Shown here one piece after another: positions 8,099-16,526 of a stretch of DNA of 64,000 nt (the first letter of the stretch is position 1; every line of letters starts with the position of its first letter). Source of the stretch: a bacterium (GTDB taxonomy: Bacteria; Elusimicrobiota; Elusimicrobia; Elusimicrobiales; UBA9959). The notes beneath the pieces are model-generated. The model saw only the letters and a list, made by a program, of their open reading frames with translations. It did no database searches and was not told the origin of the DNA. Where the stretch lies: assembly GCA_021812825.1 (NCBI GenBank), contig JAKAMO010000001.1, positions 33,067-97,066 on the forward strand. The letters run 5' to 3'. The position numbers and the translations under genes were made by a program.

Positions 8099-8221
8099 GG
8101 CTGCGGGGTTTGTTCCCCGGCTCCTGTGCAGAGGGGAACCGTTGCGCGGTTCCCCCCGCCCGGGGGAAATTACGGGCGGGCCCCCCTTCCCCAAAGTCGC
8201 CAGGGCCCAAACCCCGCAGCC
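8099..8221 (-). repeat. palindromic element family B, copy 1
   Basis: A perfect 14-bp inverted repeat (GGCTGCGGGGTTTG at 8099-8112, complement at 8208-8221) encloses a core that is nearly identical, in reverse orientation, to the core at 20370-20446. The shared core contains a GGGGAACCG-CGCAA-CGGTTCCCC hairpin and a GGGCGGG/CCCGCCC pair. The arms are unrelated to those of the other copy. It begins four bases after the recG stop. Confidence 0.75.
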
Positions 8222-8223
8222 TT

Positions 8224-8260
8224 AACAAATAAAAGGCCCCGCGCCGTGAAGCGCGGGGCC
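8224..8260 (-). terminator. terminator of the pilin gene
   Basis: A perfect 10-bp stem GGCCCCGCGC (8235-8244) with GCGCGGGGCC (8251-8260). On the minus strand it is followed by TTTTATTTGTT. It sits 18 bases after the pilin stop codon. Confidence 0.85.
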
Positions 8261-8277
8261 CTTTGCCTTCTCCTCCC

Positions 8278-8739
8278 TTAGAAGGTCGACCACGGGGTCG
8301 TGAGCGTGGTGCTGTCGCGGCCCTTTATGTCCTCGTGGGTGCAGCTGACTACGAAGTTGCCCCAGGTGGCTGCGCTGGTCGGGTCGTTGAAGTAGGCCCA
8401 GCCCGCGCCGTCGGTAACCGCGCCGCCGCCGGTAACGGCGGAGACGGTGTTGGAGTCCAGGTGCCCGGTGCCCGGCATCTTGGCCTGCGGTATCTCAGCG
8501 ATATACTTCGCGTTGAGAGTTATGCAGGCCAGCGTGTCGGCCGGGAACCAGCCCTCGTTGTCTCCGTAGTACACCTGAATAGCGCTGCGTACCGAGGACA
8601 GCGCGCCTTTCGTCGCGCCCTCCTTGGACTTGTTGATCAGGTCGGCGAACTTGGGTATCGCTATTGCCGCCAGGATACCTATGATCGCCACCACTATCAT
8701 CAGCTCTATCAGGGTGAACCCCTTTCTCATGTTCTTCAT
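8278..8739 (-). CDS. type IV pilin (major-pilin-like)
   Basis: A 153-residue class III signal protein. MKNMRKG precedes [21 protein letters not shown], with the prepilin peptidase site after Gly7 and the conserved Glu at +5. The start at 8739 has a GGAGGA ribosome-binding site; an upstream in-frame ATG at 8775 is less likely. After the N-terminal helix comes a short globular domain with [19 protein letters not shown] and a C-terminus ending WSTF, with two cysteines. It would be the subunit of a pilus retracted by the PilT at 29841. A leaderless relative is at 42236. The untranslated leader contains two perfect hairpins (between 8772 and 8836). Confidence 0.93.
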   Translation of the reverse strand: MKNMRKGFTLIELMIVVAIIGILAAIAIPKFADLINKSKEGATKGALSSVRSAIQVYYGDNEGWFPADTLACITLNAKYIAEIPQAKMPGTGHLDSNTVSAVTGGGAVTDGAGWAYFNDPTSAATWGNFVVSCTHEDIKGRDSTTLTTPWSTF

Positions 8740-9004
8740 TGCTCTTCCTCCTGTCTCTGCTGTCTGGCAGTACACCCCCGGGATAATTTAAAGATAAGGC
8801 CCGGGGAGCCGCTGTCACGAATATAGCTTAACAGCGGATGTTCAAAACATTGTCAAATCGTGCAAAAGTTACACAGGCCGCCAGGCGCCGGCGGCGGTGC
8901 TTATAGCCGTTCCGCGGGTGCCGTTGATCAGGGTCGTGGAACCTTCGCTAAACGCGCGCGCGGATGTCAACTATTATTTTCTCCAATGAGAATAAAGGTT
9001 TTTA

Positions 9005-9034
9005 TTGCGGGAAAAACGCGACATAGTGTAAAAT
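9005..9034 (+). promoter_or_regulatory. candidate promoter of the nrdR-nrdD operon
   Basis: TTGCGG (9005-9010) and TAAAAT (9029-9034) are separated by 18 bases, in an AT-rich patch immediately upstream of the two candidate NrdR boxes. This placement would let NrdR block initiation or escape. No other -10/-35 pair in the gap is better. Confidence 0.45.
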
Positions 9035-9041
9035 ATCCGCG

Positions 9042-9086
9042 GTACTACTAATAGTGGTGGGGTCTGTCGGGAACACAATCTATAGT
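9042..9086 (+). promoter_or_regulatory. pair of NrdR boxes
   Basis: ACACAATCTATAGT at 9073-9086 matches 13 of 14 positions of the NrdR consensus ACACWATATATWGT as I recall it. A weaker box, GTACTACTAATAGT at 9042-9055, matches about 9 of 14. The two start exactly 31 bases apart, the three-helical-turn spacing that NrdR operators usually show. They lie upstream of nrdR itself, implying autoregulation and dNTP-responsive repression of nrdD. Confidence 0.65.
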
Positions 9087-9127
9087 AGTCTGGCGAGCGC
9101 CTAGTATAGTATAGCTCGGCGCCGCCC

Positions 9128-9285
9128 AGGGGGGCTTTTCGCCCCTGCCACCGGCCTCGAAGAGGCCCCCGGCCGGGAAACTCGGCCGGGTTTCGGTCCA
9201 AGCGCTATGCGCGACAGGACCGAAAGGTTAATGCCGCGCGTATGCGGCCCCGCTATGCGGGGCGAAAGTTTCAGCAGGAACTTTC
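9128..9285 (+). other. hairpin-rich leader of nrdR
   Basis: Consecutive perfect hairpins fill the transcript between the NrdR boxes and the nrdR start: GGGGC/GCCCC, GGCCTC/GAGGCC (9153-9167), CCCGGCCG/CGGCCGGG (9168-9190), TTTCGGTCC/GGACCGAAA (9191-9225, with an inner GCGC-TAT-GCGC), GCCGC/GCGGC (9233-9248), CCCCGC-TAT-GCGGGG (9248-9262), and GAAAGTT/AACTTTC (9264-9285). Several share a TAT loop. No known riboswitch consensus is seen. It could be a structured leader or a cluster of palindromic repeats. Confidence 0.5.
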
Positions 9286-9310
9286 CGGCCGGGGACAGAG
9301 AAGACAAGAG

Positions 9311-9772
9311 ATGAAATGTCCGTTCTGCGGAGCCGAAGATACCAAGGTCATAGACAGCCGTGATTCGGCCGAGGCCTTCGAGATCCGGCGCCGCCGCGAA
9401 TGCGAGAAATGCGAGAAGAGGTTCACAACCTACGAGCGCATAGAGGCGCATCCGCTGGTAGTGATCAAAAAGGACGGCCGCCGCGAGGGGTTCTCGCGCG
9501 AGAAGGTGATGAACGGCATCATCAAGTCCTGCCAGAAGCGGGACGTCAGCATGGAGAAGATGGAGGAGGCGGGCAGGGAGATCGAGAACGCCCTGAGGGA
9601 AGAGGATACCAGCGAGATACCCAGCGGTCTTATAGGGGAACTGGTGGCCAGGAAGCTCAAGCGTCTCGACAAGGTCGCATACATAAGGTTCGCGTCCATA
9701 TACAAGGACTTCGAGGACGTGGAAGATTTCGAGAAAGAGATAAAATCTATAAACAGGAAGTCCGGGCAGTAA
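9311..9772 (+). CDS. nrdR: transcriptional repressor NrdR
   Basis: A 153-residue repressor of ribonucleotide reductase genes. It has an N-terminal zinc ribbon (MKCPFCG...CEKCEKRF) and an ATP-cone (KKDGRREGFSREKVMNGI onward) that senses ATP/dATP. Length matches the family. The start is the ATG at 9311, just before KCPFC; an upstream in-frame ATG at 9242 would add residues never seen before the zinc ribbon. It is followed 29 bases later by nrdD, and its own boxes lie upstream. Confidence 0.97.
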   Translation: MKCPFCGAEDTKVIDSRDSAEAFEIRRRRECEKCEKRFTTYERIEAHPLVVIKKDGRREGFSREKVMNGIIKSCQKRDVSMEKMEEAGREIENALREEDTSEIPSGLIGELVARKLKRLDKVAYIRFASIYKDFEDVEDFEKEIKSINRKSGQ

Positions 9773-9801
9773 CAATACCAATTAGAGGGGAAAGAGATAA
9801 A

Positions 9802-12800
9802 ATGAACGAATTTTTTCCGAAAGTGATCAAGAAGCGCGACGGCAAGGTGGCTCCTTTCAACATAGAGAAGATAAAAGCCGCCATCTACAAGGCGGCCTAT
9901 ACCCTGGGCGGCCGCGACGAGGAGAAGGCCGTGGACGTGGCCAACGAGGTGGCCCGTCGGCTGAACAATGAATTTACCCTGAACAGCCGTATTCCGACCG
10001 TGGACGACAGCAACGCGATGTGCGTCACCGTGCTGCGCGAGAAGGGTTTCGACCGCACGGCGGACAAGTTCGAGTCCTACTCGCTGGACCGCTCCCGCGT
10101 GCGCCGCAGCGGCCTTACGGTCAAGAAGAAGAAGGGCAAGGCCGACATCACCGACCAGATGCTGCTGGTGCAGAGCATCACGAACGAGACCATAGAGCCG
10201 TTCGACCGCGCCAAACTGGCCGAGGCCCTGGAGAAGGAATACGCGCTGACCCCCGACCTGGCCGCCATGATAGCCAAGGAGACCGAGAACAACGCCTACG
10301 AGCTCTCCGAGAAGTACGGCACCAAGTCCTACGATACCCAGTTCCTGCGCCGCATCTCCGAGAGCCACCTCTCGATGATGGGCATCCCGCTGAAGAACTC
10401 CGCCCTCGTCATGCCCATCTCCACGCTTGAGTCCCTGGTGGTCTCCAACAGCAAGGAGAACAGCAACATCACCTCCAACAACCCGGAGGCCGTGAACCTC
10501 GGAGTGGCCGAGTACGTGCTGAAGCAGTACAACCTGCGCAAGGTCTTCTCCGAGGACGTGGCCGAGGCGCACAACAACGGCACCGTGCACATCCACGACC
10601 TGGGCTATCCCCAGCGCGTCTACTGCTCCAGCCACTCCATCGAGTACATCAAGAAGTACGGCCTCGACAGGATAGTCTCCAACCTGCAGAACAAGAGCTA
10701 CCCGGCCAAGTCCGCTATGGTGCTCAACGGCCATATCCAGACCTTCCTGGCCTCCATGCAGAGCCGCTACGCCGGGGCCCTGGGTTTCGGCTTCCTCAAT
10801 ATCCTCTACGCCCCGATGCTGAACTGCCCCGAGGTCATGGTGGAGGGCGAGCTGGAGGGCAAGCCGGTCCGGATGAAGAAGGACGCGCTGGAGGCCATGG
10901 CCGAGGCCGGCTCGGTCAGCTTCTCGGACGGCACCTCGGTCCCCTACTTCAAGAAGACCGGCGAGGTGCGCGTGCTGTTCAAGCTCTCCCGCAGGGAGAT
11001 GCGCCAGATAGCCCAGAACCTGATCTTCTCCGCCAGTCAGAACGCGTTTTCCCGCGGGGGCCAGACGCTGTTCATCGACTTCAACATCCACACCGGCGTG
11101 CCGCAGTACCTGCACAACGTCCCGGCGATGGGCCCCGGCGGCAAGTACATGCTCGAGGACGCCTCCGGCAACATCGAGCTCGTGGACGAGGCGCCGCGCT
11201 TCAAGGGCGTGGCCGGGGATTCCCGCAACGGCGACGTGGTGCACCCTAACGACGGCCGCAAGTTCGTCACCTACGGCGACCCGCGCATGGCGAAGACCGC
11301 GCAGGAGTTCGCGATAGAGCTGATGAAGGTCTGGGAGGACGGCGACAAGTACGGCATCCAGTTCGCCTTCCCCAAGTGCGACCTGCACGTAGGCAAGGAC
11401 GCCCTCGAGAACCCGGACGAGCGCGAGGTCTACGACTACGGCTGCAAGCTGGCCACCAAGAACGGCTCCACCTACTTCATGTTCGACCGCGACGGCGCGG
11501 GCGCGACGCTCGCGCAGTGCTGCCGCCTGAAGGAGAAGGTGACCGACCCCGACCTGCTGAAGCGCCCGGAGCGCATCCGCTTCACCGGCTTCCAGAACGT
11601 CACTATCAACCTGCCGCAGGCGGCCTTCAAGGGAAAGACACTGCAGGGCACGCTGGACGAGATAAGCAAGGCGATGGACATAGCCATGCAGGCCCATCTG
11701 CAGAAGAAGGCCTATACCCAGACCCTGCTGGACACTGACGGCAGCCCGCTCAGGTCGCTTGGCCTGCCCTCCGACGACGGCACCCCGTACGTGGACCTGA
11801 ACAAGGCCACCTACATCATGGGTCTGATAGGCCTCAACGAGGTGGTGCAGTACCTGACCGGCAAGGAGCTGCACGAGGGCAAGGACGCCTACGAGACCGG
11901 CCTGCAGGTCATCGACCACATGTACCAGAAGATCAACGAGCTCCGCGCGAAGTGGAACCTTAAGGTGACGCTGGAGGAGACGCCCGCCGAGTCCGCCACG
12001 CAGAAACTGGCCAAGGGCGACATGGCGCGCTTCCCCGAGGCCAAGAAGGTGGTGAAGGGCGACCTGGTGAAGGCGCCCTACTACACCAACTCCATACACC
12101 TCAACCCCGGCGCCGACGTGTCGATACTGGACCGCATAGAGCTGCAGTCGAAGTTCCACGACATGATAGAATCCGGCTCGATCATCCACGTCTACTGCGG
12201 CGAGTCCCAGATCCCGCCGGAGTCCATCGGCACGCTGATCGAGAAGACCTACCGCAACACCCGAGCCTCGCAGGTGACCGTGTCCCCGGAGTTCACGCAC
12301 TGCAACGACTGTCACACCAACTACTTCGGCTTCAAGGAGAAGTGCGGCAAGTGCGGCAGCGCCAACGTGACCAAGCGCACCAAGATAGTGGGTTATTTCT
12401 CCAACCTCTCCGGCTGGAACGACTCGCAGCTCGAGATCAGCCGCGCCCGCGAGGCCGTGGCGCCGCACTACGCCGACCTCACGCCCGGCGTGAGCTGGCT
12501 GCACGAGAAGGACAGCTCCAAGAAGGTCATGGTGTTCGGCAAGGCGGGCTGCGCCACGTGCGAGGAGGCCAAGACCTGGCTGACCAAGGCCCTGAAAGAG
12601 AAGGGTATGGAGATCCCGGTGGAGTTCCACGACCTGACCAAACCGGAGGCCAGGCTGGCCGCGGCCCGCTGGAACGTCCCGCTGGACCCCATACCCACCG
12701 TGCTGGTGAAGAATAACGGCACCGCCACCCGCTACGAGCTCGAGTTCAAGCGCGGCAAGCCGGTGCGCCGCAGGGAGCCGGAGTACGTGAAGATGGTGGA

Positions 12801-12822
12801 AGGCGCGTACGCGGTGAAGTAG
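9802..12822 (+). CDS. nrdD: anaerobic ribonucleoside-triphosphate reductase with C-terminal redoxin domain
   Basis: This 1006-residue class III reductase makes dNTPs from NTPs under anoxia. Residues 1-90 form an ATP-cone (KRDGKVAPFNIEKIKAAI), and about 115-190 look like a second one. The catalytic glycyl-radical barrel follows, then a zinc site HCNDC...CGKCG near 840-855. The radical glycine is probably Gly864 in KIVGYFSN. From about residue 905 a glutaredoxin/NrdH-like domain is appended, with the redox motif CATC in VFGKAGCATCEEAK and a cis-Pro segment DPIPTVLV. The fusion would supply a disulfide reductant in cis. The ATG has a GGGGAAAGAG ribosome-binding site. Confidence 0.95.
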   Translation: MNEFFPKVIKKRDGKVAPFNIEKIKAAIYKAAYTLGGRDEEKAVDVANEVARRLNNEFTLNSRIPTVDDSNAMCVTVLREKGFDRTADKFESYSLDRSRVRRSGLTVKKKKGKADITDQMLLVQSITNETIEPFDRAKLAEALEKEYALTPDLAAMIAKETENNAYELSEKYGTKSYDTQFLRRISESHLSMMGIPLKNSALVMPISTLESLVVSNSKENSNITSNNPEAVNLGVAEYVLKQYNLRKVFSEDVAEAHNNGTVHIHDLGYPQRVYCSSHSIEYIKKYGLDRIVSNLQNKSYPAKSAMVLNGHIQTFLASMQSRYAGALGFGFLNILYAPMLNCPEVMVEGELEGKPVRMKKDALEAMAEAGSVSFSDGTSVPYFKKTGEVRVLFKLSRREMRQIAQNLIFSASQNAFSRGGQTLFIDFNIHTGVPQYLHNVPAMGPGGKYMLEDASGNIELVDEAPRFKGVAGDSRNGDVVHPNDGRKFVTYGDPRMAKTAQEFAIELMKVWEDGDKYGIQFAFPKCDLHVGKDALENPDEREVYDYGCKLATKNGSTYFMFDRDGAGATLAQCCRLKEKVTDPDLLKRPERIRFTGFQNVTINLPQAAFKGKTLQGTLDEISKAMDIAMQAHLQKKAYTQTLLDTDGSPLRSLGLPSDDGTPYVDLNKATYIMGLIGLNEVVQYLTGKELHEGKDAYETGLQVIDHMYQKINELRAKWNLKVTLEETPAESATQKLAKGDMARFPEAKKVVKGDLVKAPYYTNSIHLNPGADVSILDRIELQSKFHDMIESGSIIHVYCGESQIPPESIGTLIEKTYRNTRASQVTVSPEFTHCNDCHTNYFGFKEKCGKCGSANVTKRTKIVGYFSNLSGWNDSQLEISRAREAVAPHYADLTPGVSWLHEKDSSKKVMVFGKAGCATCEEAKTWLTKALKEKGMEIPVEFHDLTKPEARLAAARWNVPLDPIPTVLVKNNGTATRYELEFKRGKPVRRREPEYVKMVEGAYAVK

Positions 12823-12830
12823 GCGTACGT

Positions 12831-12946
12831 CAGGGGACCGGAACGCGAAACACGTGGTCGGCTACACCGTAGCCGCCACTCCCCACTCCCTCGCCGCGCT
12901 ACGCAAGCGGCTCGGTCCGTGAGGGTTTCGCTAACCCGGTCCCCTG
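12831..12946 (-). repeat. palindromic element family A, copy 1 (inverted)
   Basis: An 11-bp inverted repeat, CAGGGGACCGG (12831-12841) with 12936-12946, and a nested GCGAAAC/GTTTCGC pair (12845-12851, 12925-12931) enclose a core. On the minus strand the core reads GGACCGAGCCGCTTGCGTAG and continues GCGCGGCGAGGGAGTG. It matches the cores at 19684-19720 and 36846-36882. It starts nine bases after the nrdD stop. Confidence 0.7.
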
Positions 12947-12980
12947 CCGTCCGCAGAAGATGATGAATAATGTGGGCTGG

Positions 12981-13165
12981 CGAGGGCACGGGTACGGAAG
13001 GCCCTCGCGCAGGGCGAGGCTTACGCAAGGCCGTCTGATGCGCATAGCGCCTGATACGGCACGGCCATAGGCCAGAGCCGAGCCCGGGTGGAGCGAAGCG
13101 ACACCGCAGTGCGGGAGCGCGGCCACGGTGTGGCCGATAGCGTGCCTGACGGACCCGTGCCCTCG
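12981..13165 (+). repeat. palindromic element family A, copy 2 (partial core)
   Basis: A perfect 13-bp inverted repeat (CGAGGGCACGGGT at 12981-12993, complement at 13153-13165) encloses several hairpins. One segment, GTGGAGCGAAGCGACACCGC (about 13089-13108) and its continuation, resembles the right half of the copy at 19716-19775. Together with copy 1 it fills the 377-base gap between nrdD and nrdG, which holds no gene. Confidence 0.6.
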
Positions 13166-13199
13166 ACAGACCCCTGACTTTGCTTCTTGTGCTTAAATT

Positions 13200-13925
13200 A
13201 TGAAAATAGGCGCTGCTCTGGATTTTAACCTGATAGACTATCCCGGCAAGATAGCCGCGATGGCGTTCACCACGCTCTGCAACTACCAGTGCCCGCACTG
13301 CCACGCGGCGCCGCTGCTTAAAGGCTCCGGCGACATAGGCGTCGAGGGCTTTCTCGGCTACCTGGACACGGTCAAGGACTGGGTCAACGGCGTGGTCATC
13401 TGCGGCGGAGAGCCCACGCTGCAGCCCGGGCTGAAGCCGTTCCTGGGCCGCCTGCGCGAACGCGGCCTGTCCATAAAGCTGGACACCAACGGCAGCAATC
13501 CCAAGGTCCTCGAGCAGCTGCTGGGCGAAGGGCTGGTGGACTACGTGGCCATGGACGTGAAGGGGCCGAAGTTCCTGTGGCCGGCCACGGCCGGGGTGGA
13601 AGGGCACGAGGAGGCCATGGCCGAGAGCCTGAAGCTGGTGGCCAGGTTCCCCGACTACGAATTCCGCACCACGGTGGCCCCGGTGGTCAGGGCCGGGGAG
13701 GATATCTCCTTCCTGACCGTGCCGGAGATGGCCGCCGCGGCCCGCCTGATAGTCAGCGCCACCGGCGGCAGCGCCCACAAGTATTTCGTGCAGAAGTTCG
13801 TGCCCCGGAAGGACGGCCTCCTCGACAGCCGCCTGGAGTCCTTCCCGGAGACGCCGCACCAGCTCCTGACGGATATACACAAGGAAGTCTGTAAGCACAT
13901 ACCTGACAGCCGTATAAGGGGATAA
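13200..13925 (+). CDS. nrdG: anaerobic ribonucleotide reductase activating protein (radical SAM)
   Basis: This 241-residue radical-SAM activase generates the glycyl radical on NrdD. The 4Fe-4S ligands are Cys27, Cys31 and Cys34 (CNYQCPHC), and the SAM-binding VICGGEPTLQ motif follows near residue 67. It is of the type whose N-terminus reads IDYPGKIAAMAFTTLCNYQC, usually annotated as NrdG type 2. It is one base upstream of dut and downstream of nrdD, across a pair of palindromic repeats. It could alternatively activate another glycyl-radical enzyme, but the context favours NrdD. Confidence 0.93.
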   Translation: MKIGAALDFNLIDYPGKIAAMAFTTLCNYQCPHCHAAPLLKGSGDIGVEGFLGYLDTVKDWVNGVVICGGEPTLQPGLKPFLGRLRERGLSIKLDTNGSNPKVLEQLLGEGLVDYVAMDVKGPKFLWPATAGVEGHEEAMAESLKLVARFPDYEFRTTVAPVVRAGEDISFLTVPEMAAAARLIVSATGGSAHKYFVQKFVPRKDGLLDSRLESFPETPHQLLTDIHKEVCKHIPDSRIRG

Positions 13926-13926
13926 C

Positions 13927-14370
<444 letters not shown>

Positions 14371-14383
14371 AGACCGGACCTGC

Positions 14384-14425
14384 AAAAAAGGAAAGGCCGG
14401 GAGTTTTCTCCCGGCCTTCCTTTTT
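14384..14425. terminator. bidirectional terminator between dut and pruA
   Basis: The stem AAGGCCGGGAG/CTCCCGGCCTT with a TTTT loop is flanked by AAAAAA on the left and CCTTTTT on the right. It can therefore end transcripts of dut (plus) and pruA (minus). Confidence 0.9.
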
Positions 14426-14438
14426 CCAGGCGTCAGGT

Positions 14439-16073
14439 TCAGGCCTTGTCCTTCTGCATGAAGGGGTAGGCGTAGGCGTAGGGAGGCACGAAGTTCTCCT
14501 TCACGGCGCGCGGGGAGGTCCAGCGCATCATGTTCAGGAGCGAACCGGCCTTGTCGTTGGTGCCAGAGGCCCTGGCCCCGCCGAACGGCTGCTGGCCTAC
14601 CACGGCGCCGGTGGGCTTGTCGTTGATGTAGAAGTTGCCCGCGGCGTTCTCCAGCCTGTCGAAGGTCTTCAGTATCGCCGCCCTGTCCTGCGCGAAGATC
14701 GCGCCGGTCAGCGCGTACGGCGAGGTCTGGTCGCAGAGGCGCAGGGTCTCGTCGAACTTCTTATCGTCGTAGACGTAGACCGTCATGACGGGCCCGAAGA
14801 TCTCCTCCTGCATGGTCTTGAAGTCCGGCCTCGAGGCCTTTATCAGCGTCGGGCGTATGAAGTAGCCCTTGGAGTCGTCGTACCTGCCGCCGGCCAGTAT
14901 CTTGCCGCCGCGGTCCTTGGCGGCGAAGTCTATGTAGCCGGTGATGCTCGCGAAGGCGTTCTTGTCTATGACGGCGTTGACGAAGTTGGAGAAGTCCTCG
15001 GCCGGGCCCATCTTCAGGCCTTCTATCTGGGAGACCAGGTCGTCCTTGATCTTGTTCCAGACCGACTTGGGTATGTACGAGCGGCTGGCGGCCGAGCACT
15101 TCTGGCCCTGGAACTCGTAGGCGCCGCGCACGATCGCGCACTTGAGGGCCTCAACATCGCAGGAGGGGTGCGCGAAGATGAAGTCCTTGCCGCCGGTCTC
15201 GCCCACTATGCGCGGGTAGCCCTTGTACTTGTGGAAGTTGCCCACTATGGTCTTCCACATGCCGTTGAAGACGCCGGTGGAGCCGGTGAAGTGCAGGCCC
15301 ATGAAGTCCGGGTTGTTGATGACCGGGTCTCCCACCTCGCCTCCGGAGCCGGGCAGCATGTTGATGACGCCGTCCGGGAGCCCCGCGGCCTGCCAGAGCT
15401 TCATCAGAAAATAGCCGGAGTAGACGGCCGTGGAGGCTGGCTTCCACAGCACGGTATTGCCCATGATGGCCGGCGCCGTCGGCAGGTTGCCGGCGATGGA
15501 CGTGAAGTTGAACGGCGTGACCGCGAAGACGAAGCCCTCGAGCGGCCTGTAGTCCACGTAGTTCCAGTTGCCGCGCGGGGATAGGGGCTGCTGGGAGTAG
15601 ATCTGCTCGGCGAAATATGTGTTGAAGCGGTAGAAGTCGGCCAGCTCGCAGGCGGAGTCTATCTCTGCCTGAAACGGGGTCTTGGACTGTCCTATCATCG
15701 TGGCCGCGTTCAGGGTCTGGCGCCAGGTGGTGGCCAGCAGGTCGCCGGCCTTCAGGAAAATGGCCGCGCGGGCGTGCCAGGGCATCTTCGCCCAGGTCTT
15801 CCTGGCCTGTGCCGCTGCGCGGACGGCCAGCTGCACTTCTTTCGGGCCGGCCTTGTGGAAGCGGCCTATGACCTTCCTGTTCTCGTGCGGTATGACTATG
15901 TCCACGGTGCGGCCGGTGCGTATCTCACGCCCGCCTATGACGAGGGGGATATCTATGACCTGGCCGCGCAGCTCGGCTAGCTTGGCCTTGAGCTCCTTGC
16001 GCTCCGGCGTGCCGGGCGCGTAGCTGAGCACCGGCTCGTTGACCGGCTTTGGTACCTGAAGAATGGTGTTCAT
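14439..16073 (-). CDS. pruA: 1-pyrroline-5-carboxylate dehydrogenase
   Basis: A 544-residue aldehyde dehydrogenase that oxidises glutamate semialdehyde to glutamate in proline catabolism. The nucleophile is Cys326 in FQGQKCSAASR and the general base Glu lies in RIVGETGGKDF. The residues LPGSGGEVGDPV and FTGSTGVFNGMW form the NAD site. The long N-terminal extension and the overall sequence fit the stand-alone P5C dehydrogenase group rather than the bifunctional PutA. The start has GGAGG seven bases upstream. No proline dehydrogenase gene is in the window. Confidence 0.93.
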   Translation of the reverse strand: MNTILQVPKPVNEPVLSYAPGTPERKELKAKLAELRGQVIDIPLVIGGREIRTGRTVDIVIPHENRKVIGRFHKAGPKEVQLAVRAAAQARKTWAKMPWHARAAIFLKAGDLLATTWRQTLNAATMIGQSKTPFQAEIDSACELADFYRFNTYFAEQIYSQQPLSPRGNWNYVDYRPLEGFVFAVTPFNFTSIAGNLPTAPAIMGNTVLWKPASTAVYSGYFLMKLWQAAGLPDGVINMLPGSGGEVGDPVINNPDFMGLHFTGSTGVFNGMWKTIVGNFHKYKGYPRIVGETGGKDFIFAHPSCDVEALKCAIVRGAYEFQGQKCSAASRSYIPKSVWNKIKDDLVSQIEGLKMGPAEDFSNFVNAVIDKNAFASITGYIDFAAKDRGGKILAGGRYDDSKGYFIRPTLIKASRPDFKTMQEEIFGPVMTVYVYDDKKFDETLRLCDQTSPYALTGAIFAQDRAAILKTFDRLENAAGNFYINDKPTGAVVGQQPFGGARASGTNDKAGSLLNMMRWTSPRAVKENFVPPYAYAYPFMQKDKA

Positions 16074-16152
16074 CGTGCCTCCGTTCGGCTGTACGTCTAT
16101 TGGAATATTATCAATTTGGGGAAATATTAGTATAGGGCGCGGCCGCCCGCTC

Positions 16153-16178
16153 CCGATATATTTTGTAAACTATATCGG
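16153..16178 (+). promoter_or_regulatory. palindromic operator, ModE-box-like
   Basis: The perfect arms CCGATATA (16153-16160) and TATATCGG (16171-16178) are separated by ten bases and abut the ATG at 16179. The CG-TATAT...TATA-CG pattern resembles ModE boxes as known from E. coli. The next gene encodes a ModE-type DNA-binding domain, so autoregulation is likely. Confidence 0.6.
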
Positions 16179-16526
16179 ATGCGGATAAAAATAAGACTGG
16201 GACTGCGGGACGCCGCCGGCGAGCCTTTCATGGGCATAGGCCTGGTCTGGCTGCTGCGCGGCGTGCAGCGCTCCGGTTCTCTCAGCGCTTCGGCCAGGGA
16301 GATGGGCATGTCCTATTCCAAGGCGCACGGCCTTGTACGGAAGCTGGAGGCCGCGCTGGGCTGCGGCGTGCTGGCCCGGGAGCGAGGCGGCAGCGGGCGA
16401 GGCGGCTCTTCCCTCACCCCGCGAGGCCTGCGTTTTCTCGAGCGCTTCGAGGCCATGGACGCCTCGGTGAAGAAGCAGGCCGAGGCCATCTTTCGCAGGT
16501 CCTTTCCCGGGGGGAAACTGGCATGA
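16179..16526 (+). CDS. ModE-type winged-helix regulator without molybdate-binding domain
   Basis: This 115-residue protein matches the N-terminal DNA-binding domain of ModE: IRLGLRDAAGEPFMGIG, the helix-turn-helix GSLSASAREMGMSYSKAHGLV, then the wing RGGSGRGGSSLTPRG. The C-terminal TOBE/molbindin domains that sense molybdate are absent, as in several small LysR-type ModE homologues. It overlaps the transporter gene by four bases and heads the molybdenum cluster. A palindrome abuts the start codon, leaving no room for a normal ribosome-binding site, so the mRNA may be leaderless or the operator is in the leader. Confidence 0.87.
   Translation: MRIKIRLGLRDAAGEPFMGIGLVWLLRGVQRSGSLSASAREMGMSYSKAHGLVRKLEAALGCGVLARERGGSGRGGSSLTPRGLRFLERFEAMDASVKKQAEAIFRRSFPGGKLA

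Noticed and set aside
9128..9285. Adenosylcobalamin riboswitch in the nrdR leader
   Set aside because: Neither the GCCACTG-type core nor a B12 box is present; the hairpins are simple and local.
9430..12630. A 1066-codon open frame on the minus strand opposite nrdD
   Set aside because: It is the antisense shadow of a GC-rich gene: composition is Leu/Val/His/Arg-rich with no motifs, while the plus strand encodes a full NrdD.
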